Source: Polynucleobacter sp.
GTDB lineage: Bacteria > Pseudomonadota > Gammaproteobacteria > Burkholderiales > Burkholderiaceae
Length of the DNA: 14,277 bases
Assembly: GCA_023253245.1 (NCBI GenBank)
Contig: JALRHB010000021.1
Coordinates: 1 to 14,277 of the forward strand
Direction: 5' to 3'
Below the pieces are notes generated by a model that was not told where the DNA came from, did no database searches, and saw only the letters and a program-made list of their open reading frames with translations. A program made the position numbers and the translations under genes. Every line of letters begins with the position of its first letter. Within the stretch, counting starts at the first letter, position 1. Below are positions 6,395 to 13,973 of this stretch, one piece after another.

Positions 6395-7234
6395 ATGCCT
6401 GACCCCAATAAATCTCTTTTAGAACGCCTGGCGGATTTTTTAACGCCACAACCCACTAGCCCCACAGAACGCCGTCAAGAGTTAATTGAAACTCTGCGAG
6501 AAGCCCAAACAGATGGCTTAATTGATGAAGATGCCTTATCTATGATTGAGGGTGTATTTCAAGTTGGGCAACTATGCGCTCGTGATATTTTGGTCCCTAG
6601 GGCACAAATTGATGGGATCGACATCAATTTACCCCTTAGTGAAATCATTCAAAATGTTATTGAAGCTGCCCACTCTCGCTTTCCCGTATTTGAAGGCAAT
6701 CGAGATAATGTGATTGGCACACTCTTGGCCAAAGACTTATTGCGCCATTCTAGCGAGAAGGATTTTCAAGTGCGAGACTGGCTTCGACCAGCCGTCTTTA
6801 TTCCTGAATCCAAAAGATTAAGTGTTTTGTTGCGAGACTTTAAAGACAATCGCAATCATTTAGCGATGGTTGTAGATGAGTACAGCAGCATTGCTGGAAT
6901 TATTACGATTGAAGACGTTCTCGAGCAGATTGTGGGCGATATTGAAGATGAGCATGATGTGGATGATGAGGCTGATAACATCATCTCCCTAGATAACGGT
7001 GATATTCGCGTCAAGGGCATTACAGAACTTGAGCAGTTAAATGAAATGCTAGGTACCCAATTTGATCTTGAAGGTATTGATACAGTAGCAGGCCTGGTTA
7101 TTCAACACTTGGGTCGAGTGCCTAAAATTGGTGAACGCATTGAGATTGACGGGATTGAATTTGAGATTCAACGCGCCGACCCAAGACAAATTCATATTTT
7201 GCTTGCACGCCAACTTCCCAAGCAATCAGACTAA
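6395..7234 (+). CDS. corC: CorC/HlyC-family CBS-domain protein (Mg2+/Co2+ efflux accessory)
   Basis: A 279-residue soluble protein with no membrane segment, of the CorC/YbeX type. A short N-terminal part (1-60, including the family sequence LSMIEGVFQV) precedes two CBS domains. The first is about 63-125, beginning at ARDILVPRAQID; the second is about 130-188 and contains the conserved stretch MVVDEY-SSIAGIITIEDVLEQIVGDIEDEHD. The C-terminal CorC_HlyC domain (about 198-272) follows, with the usual GITELEQLNEML and DTVAGLVIQHLGRVPKIGE. CBS domains bind adenine nucleotides; the family is linked to Mg2+/Co2+ resistance and to ribosome metabolism next to ybeY. The ATG at 6395 has no Shine-Dalgarno sequence in the preceding 20 nt (see findings). 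lnt begins 8 nt after its stop. Confidence 0.94.
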   Translation: MPDPNKSLLERLADFLTPQPTSPTERRQELIETLREAQTDGLIDEDALSMIEGVFQVGQLCARDILVPRAQIDGIDINLPLSEIIQNVIEAAHSRFPVFEGNRDNVIGTLLAKDLLRHSSEKDFQVRDWLRPAVFIPESKRLSVLLRDFKDNRNHLAMVVDEYSSIAGIITIEDVLEQIVGDIEDEHDVDDEADNIISLDNGDIRVKGITELEQLNEMLGTQFDLEGIDTVAGLVIQHLGRVPKIGERIEIDGIEFEIQRADPRQIHILLARQLPKQSD

Positions 7235-7242
7235 ATACTCCC

Positions 7243-8766
7243 TTGATTGACCAGCAGATACAAAAATTCTCAAGAGGCCTTAGCCTACTGACTCTTTTTG
7301 CACTAGGGGCACTGTTAGCGCTTGCAGCAGAGCTTTCACACGGCGGCTGGATTCAATTACCACTCTTGGCCCTTCTATGGTGGCTAATTAGCAAACATCA
7401 ACATTGCTATTTAAAAAACCAGTTTCTACTGGGTCTTTCTTTTGGGTTAGGGTATTTTGTTGTCGGTCTTTGGTGGATTTACATTAGCCTTCACGATGTT
7501 GGTGGCATGAATGCAATACTTTCCGCTGCCGCAGTGCTAGCACTCTCATGCTATATGGCGTGCTACTTCTCACTAGCCACACTTTCCCTTAGATGGTTTA
7601 AGGGGTCAAAAATCACCGGACTTCTTCTAGCGGCTACTTGGGTACTACTGGAATTTTTACGCGGAATAATCCTTACCGGTTTTCCCTGGATGGGTTTTGC
7701 AGAAACACAGGTCAATGGCCCTTTCGCTCCCATAGCACCAATCTTTGGTGGCTTGGCATGCACATTTTTAGTGGTGTGGATTTCTTGGGAAATGTTTCAG
7801 GTTAAAGGCAACAAAGTATTTAGTAGCATCTGTATTGTCTTGGCAATTGGACTTTCCCAAATTGCCAATCTATTCACTTTTACACACCCAATCAGTGAGC
7901 CACTTAACGTAAGATTAATTCAAGGTAATTTCGAGCAAACCCTGAAATTCAATCCACAAGCAATTGGCGAGCAATTTGCTTTTTATACCAAGGCTATCAC
8001 CAAACAATCTGCTGATCTCATCATCACACCTGAAACTGCTTACCCCTGGCCAGAAAGCAATCTACCCCAAGGTCTTTTGCAATCGATCCAACAGTTTTCT
8101 ACCACTACATCTAGCACAGTCCTCTTAGGTCTAATTGGCGAAGTAGCTCAAACTACTGGGGCGCAATACTCCAATCGTGCACTAGGCTTCTCACCAAACC
8201 TTCCAAAATATCAATATGACAAATCCCATCTAGTCCCCTTTGGTGAATTCATCCCACCAGGGTTTCGTTGGTTTGTTGATGCCTTTCACGTACCACTGAG
8301 TGACTTTGCTCGTGGCAAATTAAATCAGGCCCCCTTAAGCATTGCCCGGCCGCAGCAAGAGATTGTGAATGCCGCGATTACCATTTGTTATGAAGATGTA
8401 TTCGGGGGAGAGCTAGCCTCAAGACTGCGCAATAGCAGTCAACCAGTCAATTTACTCATCAATATGACCAACCTTGCTTGGTTTGGCAAATCACAAGCTC
8501 CGCAGCAGCAATTAAGACTGTCTCAATTACGGTCCTTGGAAACTGGCCTCCCAGCACTCAGGGCTACTAACACTGGAATTACCGCTGCACTTGGATCACA
8601 TGGGGAAATTTTGGCTCAGCTACCGCAATTTACCCAAGATACTTTGAATGTCAAAATTCAGGCTTATTCCGGTCTAACCCCCTATGTTATTTGGGGAAAT
8701 CTGCCCATTCTGATACTTTCTGGGGCCCTCTTGATCTTTGGCTTTGCGCGTCGAAAACGAATTTAA
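7243..8766 (+). CDS. lnt: Apolipoprotein N-acyltransferase Lnt (TTG start)
   Basis: A 507-residue inner-membrane enzyme that adds the third acyl chain to the N-terminal cysteine of lipoproteins, the last step before Lol export. About six hydrophobic segments fill residues 12-210, a nitrilase-like catalytic domain spans about 222-480, and a final membrane helix lies near 483-502. The catalytic triad is intact: E264 (ITPETAYPW), K327 (YDKSHLVPFGEF) and C382 (ITICYEDVFGGE). The start is unusual. The frame is open only back to 7165 and contains no ATG or GTG before the first membrane segment, so TTG at 7243 (8 nt after the corC stop) is the only standard start codon that keeps the N-terminus. No ribosome site precedes it, suggesting coupling to corC translation. 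The lipoprotein at 355-642 would be one of its substrates. Confidence 0.96.
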   Translation: MIDQQIQKFSRGLSLLTLFALGALLALAAELSHGGWIQLPLLALLWWLISKHQHCYLKNQFLLGLSFGLGYFVVGLWWIYISLHDVGGMNAILSAAAVLALSCYMACYFSLATLSLRWFKGSKITGLLLAATWVLLEFLRGIILTGFPWMGFAETQVNGPFAPIAPIFGGLACTFLVVWISWEMFQVKGNKVFSSICIVLAIGLSQIANLFTFTHPISEPLNVRLIQGNFEQTLKFNPQAIGEQFAFYTKAITKQSADLIITPETAYPWPESNLPQGLLQSIQQFSTTTSSTVLLGLIGEVAQTTGAQYSNRALGFSPNLPKYQYDKSHLVPFGEFIPPGFRWFVDAFHVPLSDFARGKLNQAPLSIARPQQEIVNAAITICYEDVFGGELASRLRNSSQPVNLLINMTNLAWFGKSQAPQQQLRLSQLRSLETGLPALRATNTGITAALGSHGEILAQLPQFTQDTLNVKIQAYSGLTPYVIWGNLPILILSGALLIFGFARRKRI

Positions 8767-8773
8767 TTGCTAT

Positions 8774-8804
8774 TTGATAGTTTGCGTGCTTAGCCATGTA
8801 AAAT
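8774..8804 (+). promoter_or_regulatory. Candidate sigma-70 promoter of the glyQ-glyS-gmhB-plsC group
   Basis: In the 60-nt gap after lnt, TTGATA (8774-8779) could be a -35. TGTAAA (8797-8802, 17-nt spacer) or TAAAAT (8799-8804, 19-nt spacer) could be the -10. Transcription would start about 10-15 nt before the glyQ ATG at 8827. This would allow expression separate from the miaB-lnt genes. It is a by-eye match only. Confidence 0.4.
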
Positions 8805-8826
8805 CAAAGGCTTAGCTAGGTTAATC

Positions 8827-9711
8827 ATGCTTACTTTTCAGCAAATCATTCTCAAACTCCAAGATTACTGGGACCAACAAGGTTGCGCCCTACTTCAACC
8901 TATTGACCTTGAGGTTGGCGCAGGTACATCTCATACAGCCACCTTTCTGAGAGCCATTGGCCCAGAGCCTTGGAAAGCCGCTTATGTTCAACCTTCACGG
9001 CGACCTAAAGATGGTCGATACGGAGAAAATCCTAATCGCCTTCAGCATTACTACCAATACCAGGTAGTCCTTAAGCCAGCCCCAGAAAACATTCTCGAGC
9101 TGTATTTGGGATCTCTTGCAGCTGTAGGTCTAGATCTCAAACAAAATGATGTGCGTTTTGTAGAGGATGATTGGGAAAACCCCACCCTCGGCGCATGGGG
9201 CCTGGGCTGGGAAGTTTGGCTCAATGGCATGGAAGTGACGCAATTTACATACTTCCAGCAAGTTGGTGGCCTCGATTGCAAACCAGTTTTGGGTGAGATC
9301 ACCTATGGAATCGAGCGCCTAGCCATGTACATTCAGAACTGCTCGAATGTTTACGATCTCGTTTGGGCTGATGGAATTTCTTACGGTGATGTATATCACC
9401 AAAATGAAGTAGAACAATCAAGCTACAACTTTGAGCACTCCAATACAGATCTACTTTTTGCTAACTTCACTAACTATGAGAGTGAAGCAAAACGTTTGAT
9501 GGAAGTGCCTTTGGCATTACCTGCTTACGAGATGGTCCTTAAGGCTGCTCACACCTTCAATTTACTGGATGCTCGTGGCGCCATTTCGGTGACTGAGCGT
9601 GCAGCATATATTGGCCGCATTCGCAATCTTTCTCGTGCAGTTGCACAGGCTTACTTTGAGTCTCGTGAAAAGCTTGGATTCCCTATGTGCCATCGTCAGG
9701 CGAAAGTTTAG
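8827..9711 (+). CDS. glyQ: Glycyl-tRNA synthetase alpha subunit
   Basis: A 294-residue class II catalytic subunit of the bacterial alpha2beta2 glycyl-tRNA synthetase, which charges tRNA-Gly with glycine using ATP in the cytoplasm. Family signatures are present throughout: QDYWDQQGCALLQPID near residues 12-27, EVGAGTSHTATFLRAIGPEPW at 29-49, the motif-2-like region RRPKDGRYGENPNRLQHYYQYQ at 58-79, the substrate-pocket sequence MEVTQFTYFQQVGG at 135-148, and the motif-3 arginine in ITYGIERLAMY at 158-168. Length is normal. The ATG at 8827 has a weak AGG ribosome site about 6 nt upstream. glyS begins 15 nt downstream, matching the need for equal amounts of both subunits. Confidence 0.97.
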   Translation: MLTFQQIILKLQDYWDQQGCALLQPIDLEVGAGTSHTATFLRAIGPEPWKAAYVQPSRRPKDGRYGENPNRLQHYYQYQVVLKPAPENILELYLGSLAAVGLDLKQNDVRFVEDDWENPTLGAWGLGWEVWLNGMEVTQFTYFQQVGGLDCKPVLGEITYGIERLAMYIQNCSNVYDLVWADGISYGDVYHQNEVEQSSYNFEHSNTDLLFANFTNYESEAKRLMEVPLALPAYEMVLKAAHTFNLLDARGAISVTERAAYIGRIRNLSRAVAQAYFESREKLGFPMCHRQAKV

Positions 9712-9726
9712 GAAACACAAACCATC

Positions 9727-11865
9727 ATGAGCACATCTCATTACCCCTCAACATTGGCCAATTTGCTGATTGAAGTATTTACTGAAGAGCTTCCCCCTAA
9801 ATCGCTGCGTCGCTTAGGTGACGCCTTTAGAGATGGCATCTTTGCAAGCCTTAAGGCGAATGGCCTCACAAATGAAAACTCTGAAGCGACCGGCTATGCC
9901 ACGCCTCGTCGTTTGGCCGTAGAAATTAGCAATGTTCTAAGCCAGGCACCCGACCATCCGGTGCGAGAAAAGCTATTACCGACCAGCATTGCCTTTGATG
10001 CGCAAGGAAAACCAACACCTCCTCTGCTAAAAAAATTAGGGTCCTTGGGCTATTCTGATGTTGATATTGCTACCTTAGAAAAGTCTGGTGAGGGCAAAAA
10101 CGAAGCACTTTATCTAAATGTCATTGCTAAAGGCGCTTCCCTTGAGCAGAGTGCACAACAAGCTCTTGTTAGCACGATAAGTAAATTACCTATCGCCAAG
10201 ATGATGCATTACCAAGTAATGCAAAAAAATGGTGCGCTGGCTGACGTTGAATTTGCACGGCCTGCTCATCGCATCACCGCATTGCATGGCAAGAGCATTC
10301 TTAATATCAGTGCGCTTGGTATTGAAGCCAGCAATCAAACCGAAGGTCATCGGTTTTTAGCCCCTGGAGCTATTCAGATTAGCTCTGCCGATCAGTATGA
10401 AGCTGAACTTTCTAATAAAGCCAAGGTTTTACCAAGCTTTTCTAAGCGTCGCAAATTTATTGAAGCAGCCCTTCTGAAGGCCGCAGGCAACGACTTGGTA
10501 TTAATGCCAGATAGCCTATTAGATGAAGTGACTGCGCTAGTGGAGTGGCCAGCAGTTTATGAATGTCACTTTGATCAAGAGTTTTTAGAGGTTCCTCAAG
10601 AATGCTTGATCCTAACAATGCAAACGAATCAGAAATATTTTGCACTCACAGATCAGCAGGGCAAATTACGTAATCGGTTTTTAATCGTCTCAAATATTGA
10701 GACCGATAAACCAGGTGCCATTATTTCTGGAAATGAGCGTGTAGTAAGACCCCGCTTATCAGATGCCCGTTTTTTCTTTGTGCAAGATCAAAAACGTCCT
10801 TTAGCCTCACGTGTAGAAGATCTAGGTAAAGTGGTTTATCACAACCAACTAGGCAATCAACTCGATCGTATGAAACGCGTTCAGGCTATAGCTGTTGGTA
10901 TTGCTAAGGCATTATCTGCCGATGCGGCTCTTGCGAGTCGCGCAGCAGAGATCGCTAAAACCGATTTATTGACAGATATGGTTGGTGAATTTCCAGAACT
11001 TCAAGGCATCATGGGGCGTTACTATGCCACCCATGATGGCGAGAATGCTGAGGTAGCCGCCGCTTGCAGTGAGCATTACATGCCCCGCTTTGCTGGTGAT
11101 GCATTGCCACAAACGCAAATAGGCACTGTGCTTGCCATTGCAGACAAGCTTGAGACACTAGTTGGCATTTGGGGGGTAGGTCTTGCGCCAACAGGTGATA
11201 AAGACCCCTATGCCTTACGTCGCCATGCTTTGGGTATTTGCCGCCTTCTTCTCGAAAAGAATCTTTCATTAAGCCTGCCGGATTTAATCGAATTAGCACG
11301 CAAACAGTTCCTACAAAAAGAGGTTCAAGAAAAGGCAAAGTTAGAAGATATCTATGCTTTCATCATGGATCGTTTGCGCGCTTACTTACGCGACCAATCT
11401 GTTGCTGGTAAGTCATTCACCACCGAAGAAATTGATGCTGTTTTAAGCCAACAGCCTGCGCAAATCAATGACTTGATTACACGCTTAACTGCTTTACGAG
11501 AATTCAACGCACTAACAGAGGCACCACAATTAGCAGCAGCAAACAAACGCATTAGCAATATCCTGAAAAAAACTACAACTGCTATTCCCGCTTCATGCTC
11601 CAGTCAATTGCTGCAACTTCCAGCCGAGATTGCTCTATATCAAGCATTAGAAGCAGTTTCACCGGCTTTGACTGCCGCTTATGAAAATCGTCAATTTGTA
11701 GAGCTCCTCAAGGCACTAGTAGCCTTAAGTGCGCCAATCGATCAATTCTTCGCTGATGTTATGGTGATGGATCCCAACCCTCAGTTGCGTGATAACCGCT
11801 TAGCTCTCTTGCAACAATTGCACCAAAAAATGAATCTCATTGCCGATCTTGGCAAACTAGCATGA
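9727..11865 (+). CDS. glyS: Glycyl-tRNA synthetase beta subunit
   Basis: A 712-residue beta subunit that supplies tRNA recognition to the alpha2beta2 enzyme. The start resembles the family (LLIEVFTEELPPKSLRRL at 13-30), followed by the YATPRRLAV sequence near 58-66. The central region carries FARPAHRITALHG and the degenerate HD-like region around TDLLTDMVGEFPELQGIMGRYYA. The sequence GVGLAPTGDKDPYALRRHALG is strongly conserved in GlyS. The C-terminal 120 residues form the DALR-type anticodon-binding domain. Length is slightly above the usual 690, with no sign of fusion. The ribosome site (AGGA) overlaps the glyQ stop codon, 11 nt before the ATG at 9727. The stop codon overlaps the gmhB start by 4 nt (ATGA), indicating translational coupling. 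Confidence 0.97.
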   Translation: MSTSHYPSTLANLLIEVFTEELPPKSLRRLGDAFRDGIFASLKANGLTNENSEATGYATPRRLAVEISNVLSQAPDHPVREKLLPTSIAFDAQGKPTPPLLKKLGSLGYSDVDIATLEKSGEGKNEALYLNVIAKGASLEQSAQQALVSTISKLPIAKMMHYQVMQKNGALADVEFARPAHRITALHGKSILNISALGIEASNQTEGHRFLAPGAIQISSADQYEAELSNKAKVLPSFSKRRKFIEAALLKAAGNDLVLMPDSLLDEVTALVEWPAVYECHFDQEFLEVPQECLILTMQTNQKYFALTDQQGKLRNRFLIVSNIETDKPGAIISGNERVVRPRLSDARFFFVQDQKRPLASRVEDLGKVVYHNQLGNQLDRMKRVQAIAVGIAKALSADAALASRAAEIAKTDLLTDMVGEFPELQGIMGRYYATHDGENAEVAAACSEHYMPRFAGDALPQTQIGTVLAIADKLETLVGIWGVGLAPTGDKDPYALRRHALGICRLLLEKNLSLSLPDLIELARKQFLQKEVQEKAKLEDIYAFIMDRLRAYLRDQSVAGKSFTTEEIDAVLSQQPAQINDLITRLTALREFNALTEAPQLAAANKRISNILKKTTTAIPASCSSQLLQLPAEIALYQALEAVSPALTAAYENRQFVELLKALVALSAPIDQFFADVMVMDPNPQLRDNRLALLQQLHQKMNLIADLGKLA

Positions 11866-12434
11866 GCATTGGCTCAACTAAGCTAATCATTCTTGATCGC
11901 GATGGTGTGATCAATGAAGATCGTGATGATTACGTTAAGTCGAGTGATGAGTGGATTCCGCTGCCTGGAAGTCTAGAAGCCATCGCACTATTAAATCAAG
12001 CGGGTTATCAAATTGCGATTGCCACCAATCAATCTGGTCTAGCTCGCGGATTATTCAATATTAATGATCTGCATGCCATGCATAACAAGATGGATAGATT
12101 ACTCAAACCTTTAGGTGGTCATATCGATAGCATTTTCTTTTGCCCCCACGTCGATGCAAATGCATGCGATTGCCGCAAACCATTGCCGGGGATGATGAAA
12201 GAAATTGCCTTGCGCTACAAAAAAACAGATAGCACTCTTCCCCTAACTGGTACTCCGATCGTAGGTGACTCATTAAGAGACCTTGAGGCGGGAATTGCGT
12301 TGGGTGCTAGTCCACATTTAGTACTGACTGGCAAAGGTCGAAAAACTGTTGCTAAAGGAAATCTTCCTGAGGGCACGCAAATTCATGCGGATCTGATGGC
12401 TTTTGCGAATGCGCTCTTGCAAGATAGAATTTAA
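11862..12434 (+). CDS. gmhB: D-glycero-beta-D-manno-heptose-1,7-bisphosphate 7-phosphatase
   Basis: A 190-residue HAD-superfamily phosphatase of histidinol-phosphatase type. It removes the 7-phosphate of heptose bisphosphate on the way to ADP-heptose for the LPS inner core. The nucleophile and acid/base aspartates are D12 and D14 in LDRDGVINED, and motif II is in ATNQSGLARG (54-63). The zinc site typical of GmhB is complete: C94, H96, C102 and C104 in CPHVDANACDCRKP. Motif IV is GDSLRDLEAG (135-144). Length is normal. The ATG overlaps the glyS stop as ATGA, so translation is probably coupled. plsC follows after 6 nt. HisB-type phosphatases share the fold, but the zinc loop and the neighbouring envelope genes favour GmhB. 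Confidence 0.93.
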   Translation: MSIGSTKLIILDRDGVINEDRDDYVKSSDEWIPLPGSLEAIALLNQAGYQIAIATNQSGLARGLFNINDLHAMHNKMDRLLKPLGGHIDSIFFCPHVDANACDCRKPLPGMMKEIALRYKKTDSTLPLTGTPIVGDSLRDLEAGIALGASPHLVLTGKGRKTVAKGNLPEGTQIHADLMAFANALLQDRI

Positions 12435-12440
12435 AGCAAT

Positions 12441-13187
12441 ATGACCTTCATACGATCTTTACTTTTTGCACTGTTTTTACTGATCTTTACGCCTATTTGG
12501 TCTGTTCTGTGTATCTTGTGCTTTCCATTTCTGAATCCAGAAAACCGCTACCGCATGATTGGTCTTTGGAACAAGATTGTTATCTGGATCCTACAACCCC
12601 TATGTGGCATTCATTACGAGATCAGGGGGATGGAAAATATGACGGCTGTGCTAGACCAACCAGTAGTGGTTCTGAGCAAACATCAATCTGCCTATGAAAC
12701 AATTGCTTATATTGCGCTGCTACCAAAGCAGCTGTGCTTTGTCTTTAAACGCGAACTCTTATGGATTCCTTTTTTTGGCTGGGCGCTTGCTCTACTCAAA
12801 ATGATTCACATTAATCGCAATAAAAAAGAAACAGCAGCACTCTCAGTGGTTGGACAAGGTCGTAAGAGACTAGCGGAAGGCAAATGGATTCTGCTCTTTC
12901 CAGAAGGGACTAGAACGCCAACTGGATCACATAAACCTTATAGCAAGGGTGGCGCTAGATTAGCCAGTGCGACTGAAGCATTGGTCATTCCAATAGCCCA
13001 CAATGCGGGTCGGTGTTGGCCAAAAAATAGCTTCACCAAAACACCGGGAACAGTGATTTTCTCAATCGGTCCAGCAATTTCGTCTACAGGAAAAACTAGT
13101 GGGCAACTGCATCAAGAAGTTGAAAAGTGGATCGAAACAGAAATGCGAGTGATTGATCCTACAGCCTATCAATCTGAAAAAAGCTAG
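12441..13187 (+). CDS. plsC: 1-acyl-sn-glycerol-3-phosphate acyltransferase
   Basis: A 248-residue inner-membrane enzyme that transfers a second acyl chain to lysophosphatidate to form phosphatidate, the precursor of all membrane phospholipids. An N-terminal hydrophobic segment (about 4-30) anchors it. Acyltransferase motif I is present as SKHQSAYET with catalytic H81, but the usual HX4D aspartate is a glutamate (E86). Motif II can be seen around KRELLWIPFFGWAL (103-116), motif III is LLFPEGTRTPTG (151-162), and motif IV is VIPIAHNAG (182-190). Length is typical. No clear ribosome site precedes the ATG, which lies 6 nt after the gmhB stop. The gene converges on rsmA with only 6 nt between stops. 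A related acyltransferase (for example of an acyl-ACP-dependent or ornithine-lipid pathway) cannot be fully excluded. Confidence 0.92.
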   Translation: MTFIRSLLFALFLLIFTPIWSVLCILCFPFLNPENRYRMIGLWNKIVIWILQPLCGIHYEIRGMENMTAVLDQPVVVLSKHQSAYETIAYIALLPKQLCFVFKRELLWIPFFGWALALLKMIHINRNKKETAALSVVGQGRKRLAEGKWILLFPEGTRTPTGSHKPYSKGGARLASATEALVIPIAHNAGRCWPKNSFTKTPGTVIFSIGPAISSTGKTSGQLHQEVEKWIETEMRVIDPTAYQSEKS

Positions 13188-13196
13188 CTATTTTCA
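13175..13196. repeat. 22-bp near-perfect palindrome spanning both convergent stop codons
   Basis: The sequence from 13175 to 13196 is its own reverse complement except for one symmetric pair (10 of 11 pairs match), centred on GCTAGC. It includes the stop codons of plsC (13185-13187) and rsmA (13194-13196). A-rich and T-rich outer arms resemble a weak bidirectional terminator, but the stem is A/T-rich and the loop very small. Function is inferred. Confidence 0.4.
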
Positions 13197-13973
13197 ATGG
13201 GCCAATACTCTTGCCCACTCAATATAGCGATTTACCGAAATATCTTGTGCGCGAGCTTTGAGTTCAGATTCAGACAAACTTAATCTTTGAACATAGTCTG
13301 CAAGATTGGTACGCAGCATTTTTCTACGCTGAGAAAAGGCTGCCGCAACCACCCTCTCTAAAGCATGCCATTGGGCAGGGTTTAAGTTGAAGTCTTTGCG
13401 CGGAATCATTCTGACTACCGCTGAATTTACCTTTGGTTGCGGATCAAATGCCTCGGGAGGCACTTCTAAAATGCGCTCCATATCGTAGCGAGCCTGCAGC
13501 ATAACTGAGAGTCTGCTGAACTCTGAATCCCCCGCTTCAGACACCATCCGCTCTACCACTTCAGCCTGCAACATAAAGATTTGCTCATCAATCAAATCTG
13601 CAGCACTGACTAAATGGAATAGCAGGGGCGAAGAAATGTTGTAAGGCAGGTTGCCTACAACTTTACATACACGATTAGAGGACGAGTGTGATTCTGCCCA
13701 TTCTAAAAAGTTGAATTTGAGAGCATCACCCTCAATAACATTTAGCCCAGGTAAATTTTCAGCCCTCCAATAGGCAACTAAATCACGATCAATCTCCAAA
13801 AGATCAAGCTGTTCAAGACTTCCTAATAAAGGTCTTGTCAACGCCCCAAGACCTGGCCCAATTTCTATGACACACATCTCAGGATTTGGATTAATAGCAG
13901 CAATAATCGAATAAATAACGCCTGAATCTTGCAAGAAATTTTGGCCAAATCGCTTACGGGCTCGGTGCATCAT
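13194..13973 (-). CDS. rsmA: 16S rRNA (adenine1518-N6/adenine1519-N6)-dimethyltransferase (KsgA)
   Basis: A 259-residue SAM-dependent methyltransferase that dimethylates two adjacent adenosines in the 3' hairpin of 16S rRNA during late 30S assembly; its loss gives kasugamycin resistance. Seen in order are the N-terminal RKRFGQNFLQD (6-16), SAM motif I EIGPGLGALT (37-46), the acidic motif LEIDRDL (59-65), GDALKF (82-87), and the catalytic NLPYNISSPLLFHL (108-121). The C-terminal helical domain has PPEAFDPQPKVNSAVVR (172-188) and FSQRRKMLRTNL (213-224). Length is normal. Two tandem ATG codons lie at 13973-13968; the first gives the listed start and overlaps the pdxA stop by 4 nt (ATGA), suggesting coupling. 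Confidence 0.97.
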   Translation of the reverse strand: MMHRARKRFGQNFLQDSGVIYSIIAAINPNPEMCVIEIGPGLGALTRPLLGSLEQLDLLEIDRDLVAYWRAENLPGLNVIEGDALKFNFLEWAESHSSSNRVCKVVGNLPYNISSPLLFHLVSAADLIDEQIFMLQAEVVERMVSEAGDSEFSRLSVMLQARYDMERILEVPPEAFDPQPKVNSAVVRMIPRKDFNLNPAQWHALERVVAAAFSQRRKMLRTNLADYVQRLSLSESELKARAQDISVNRYIEWARVLAH

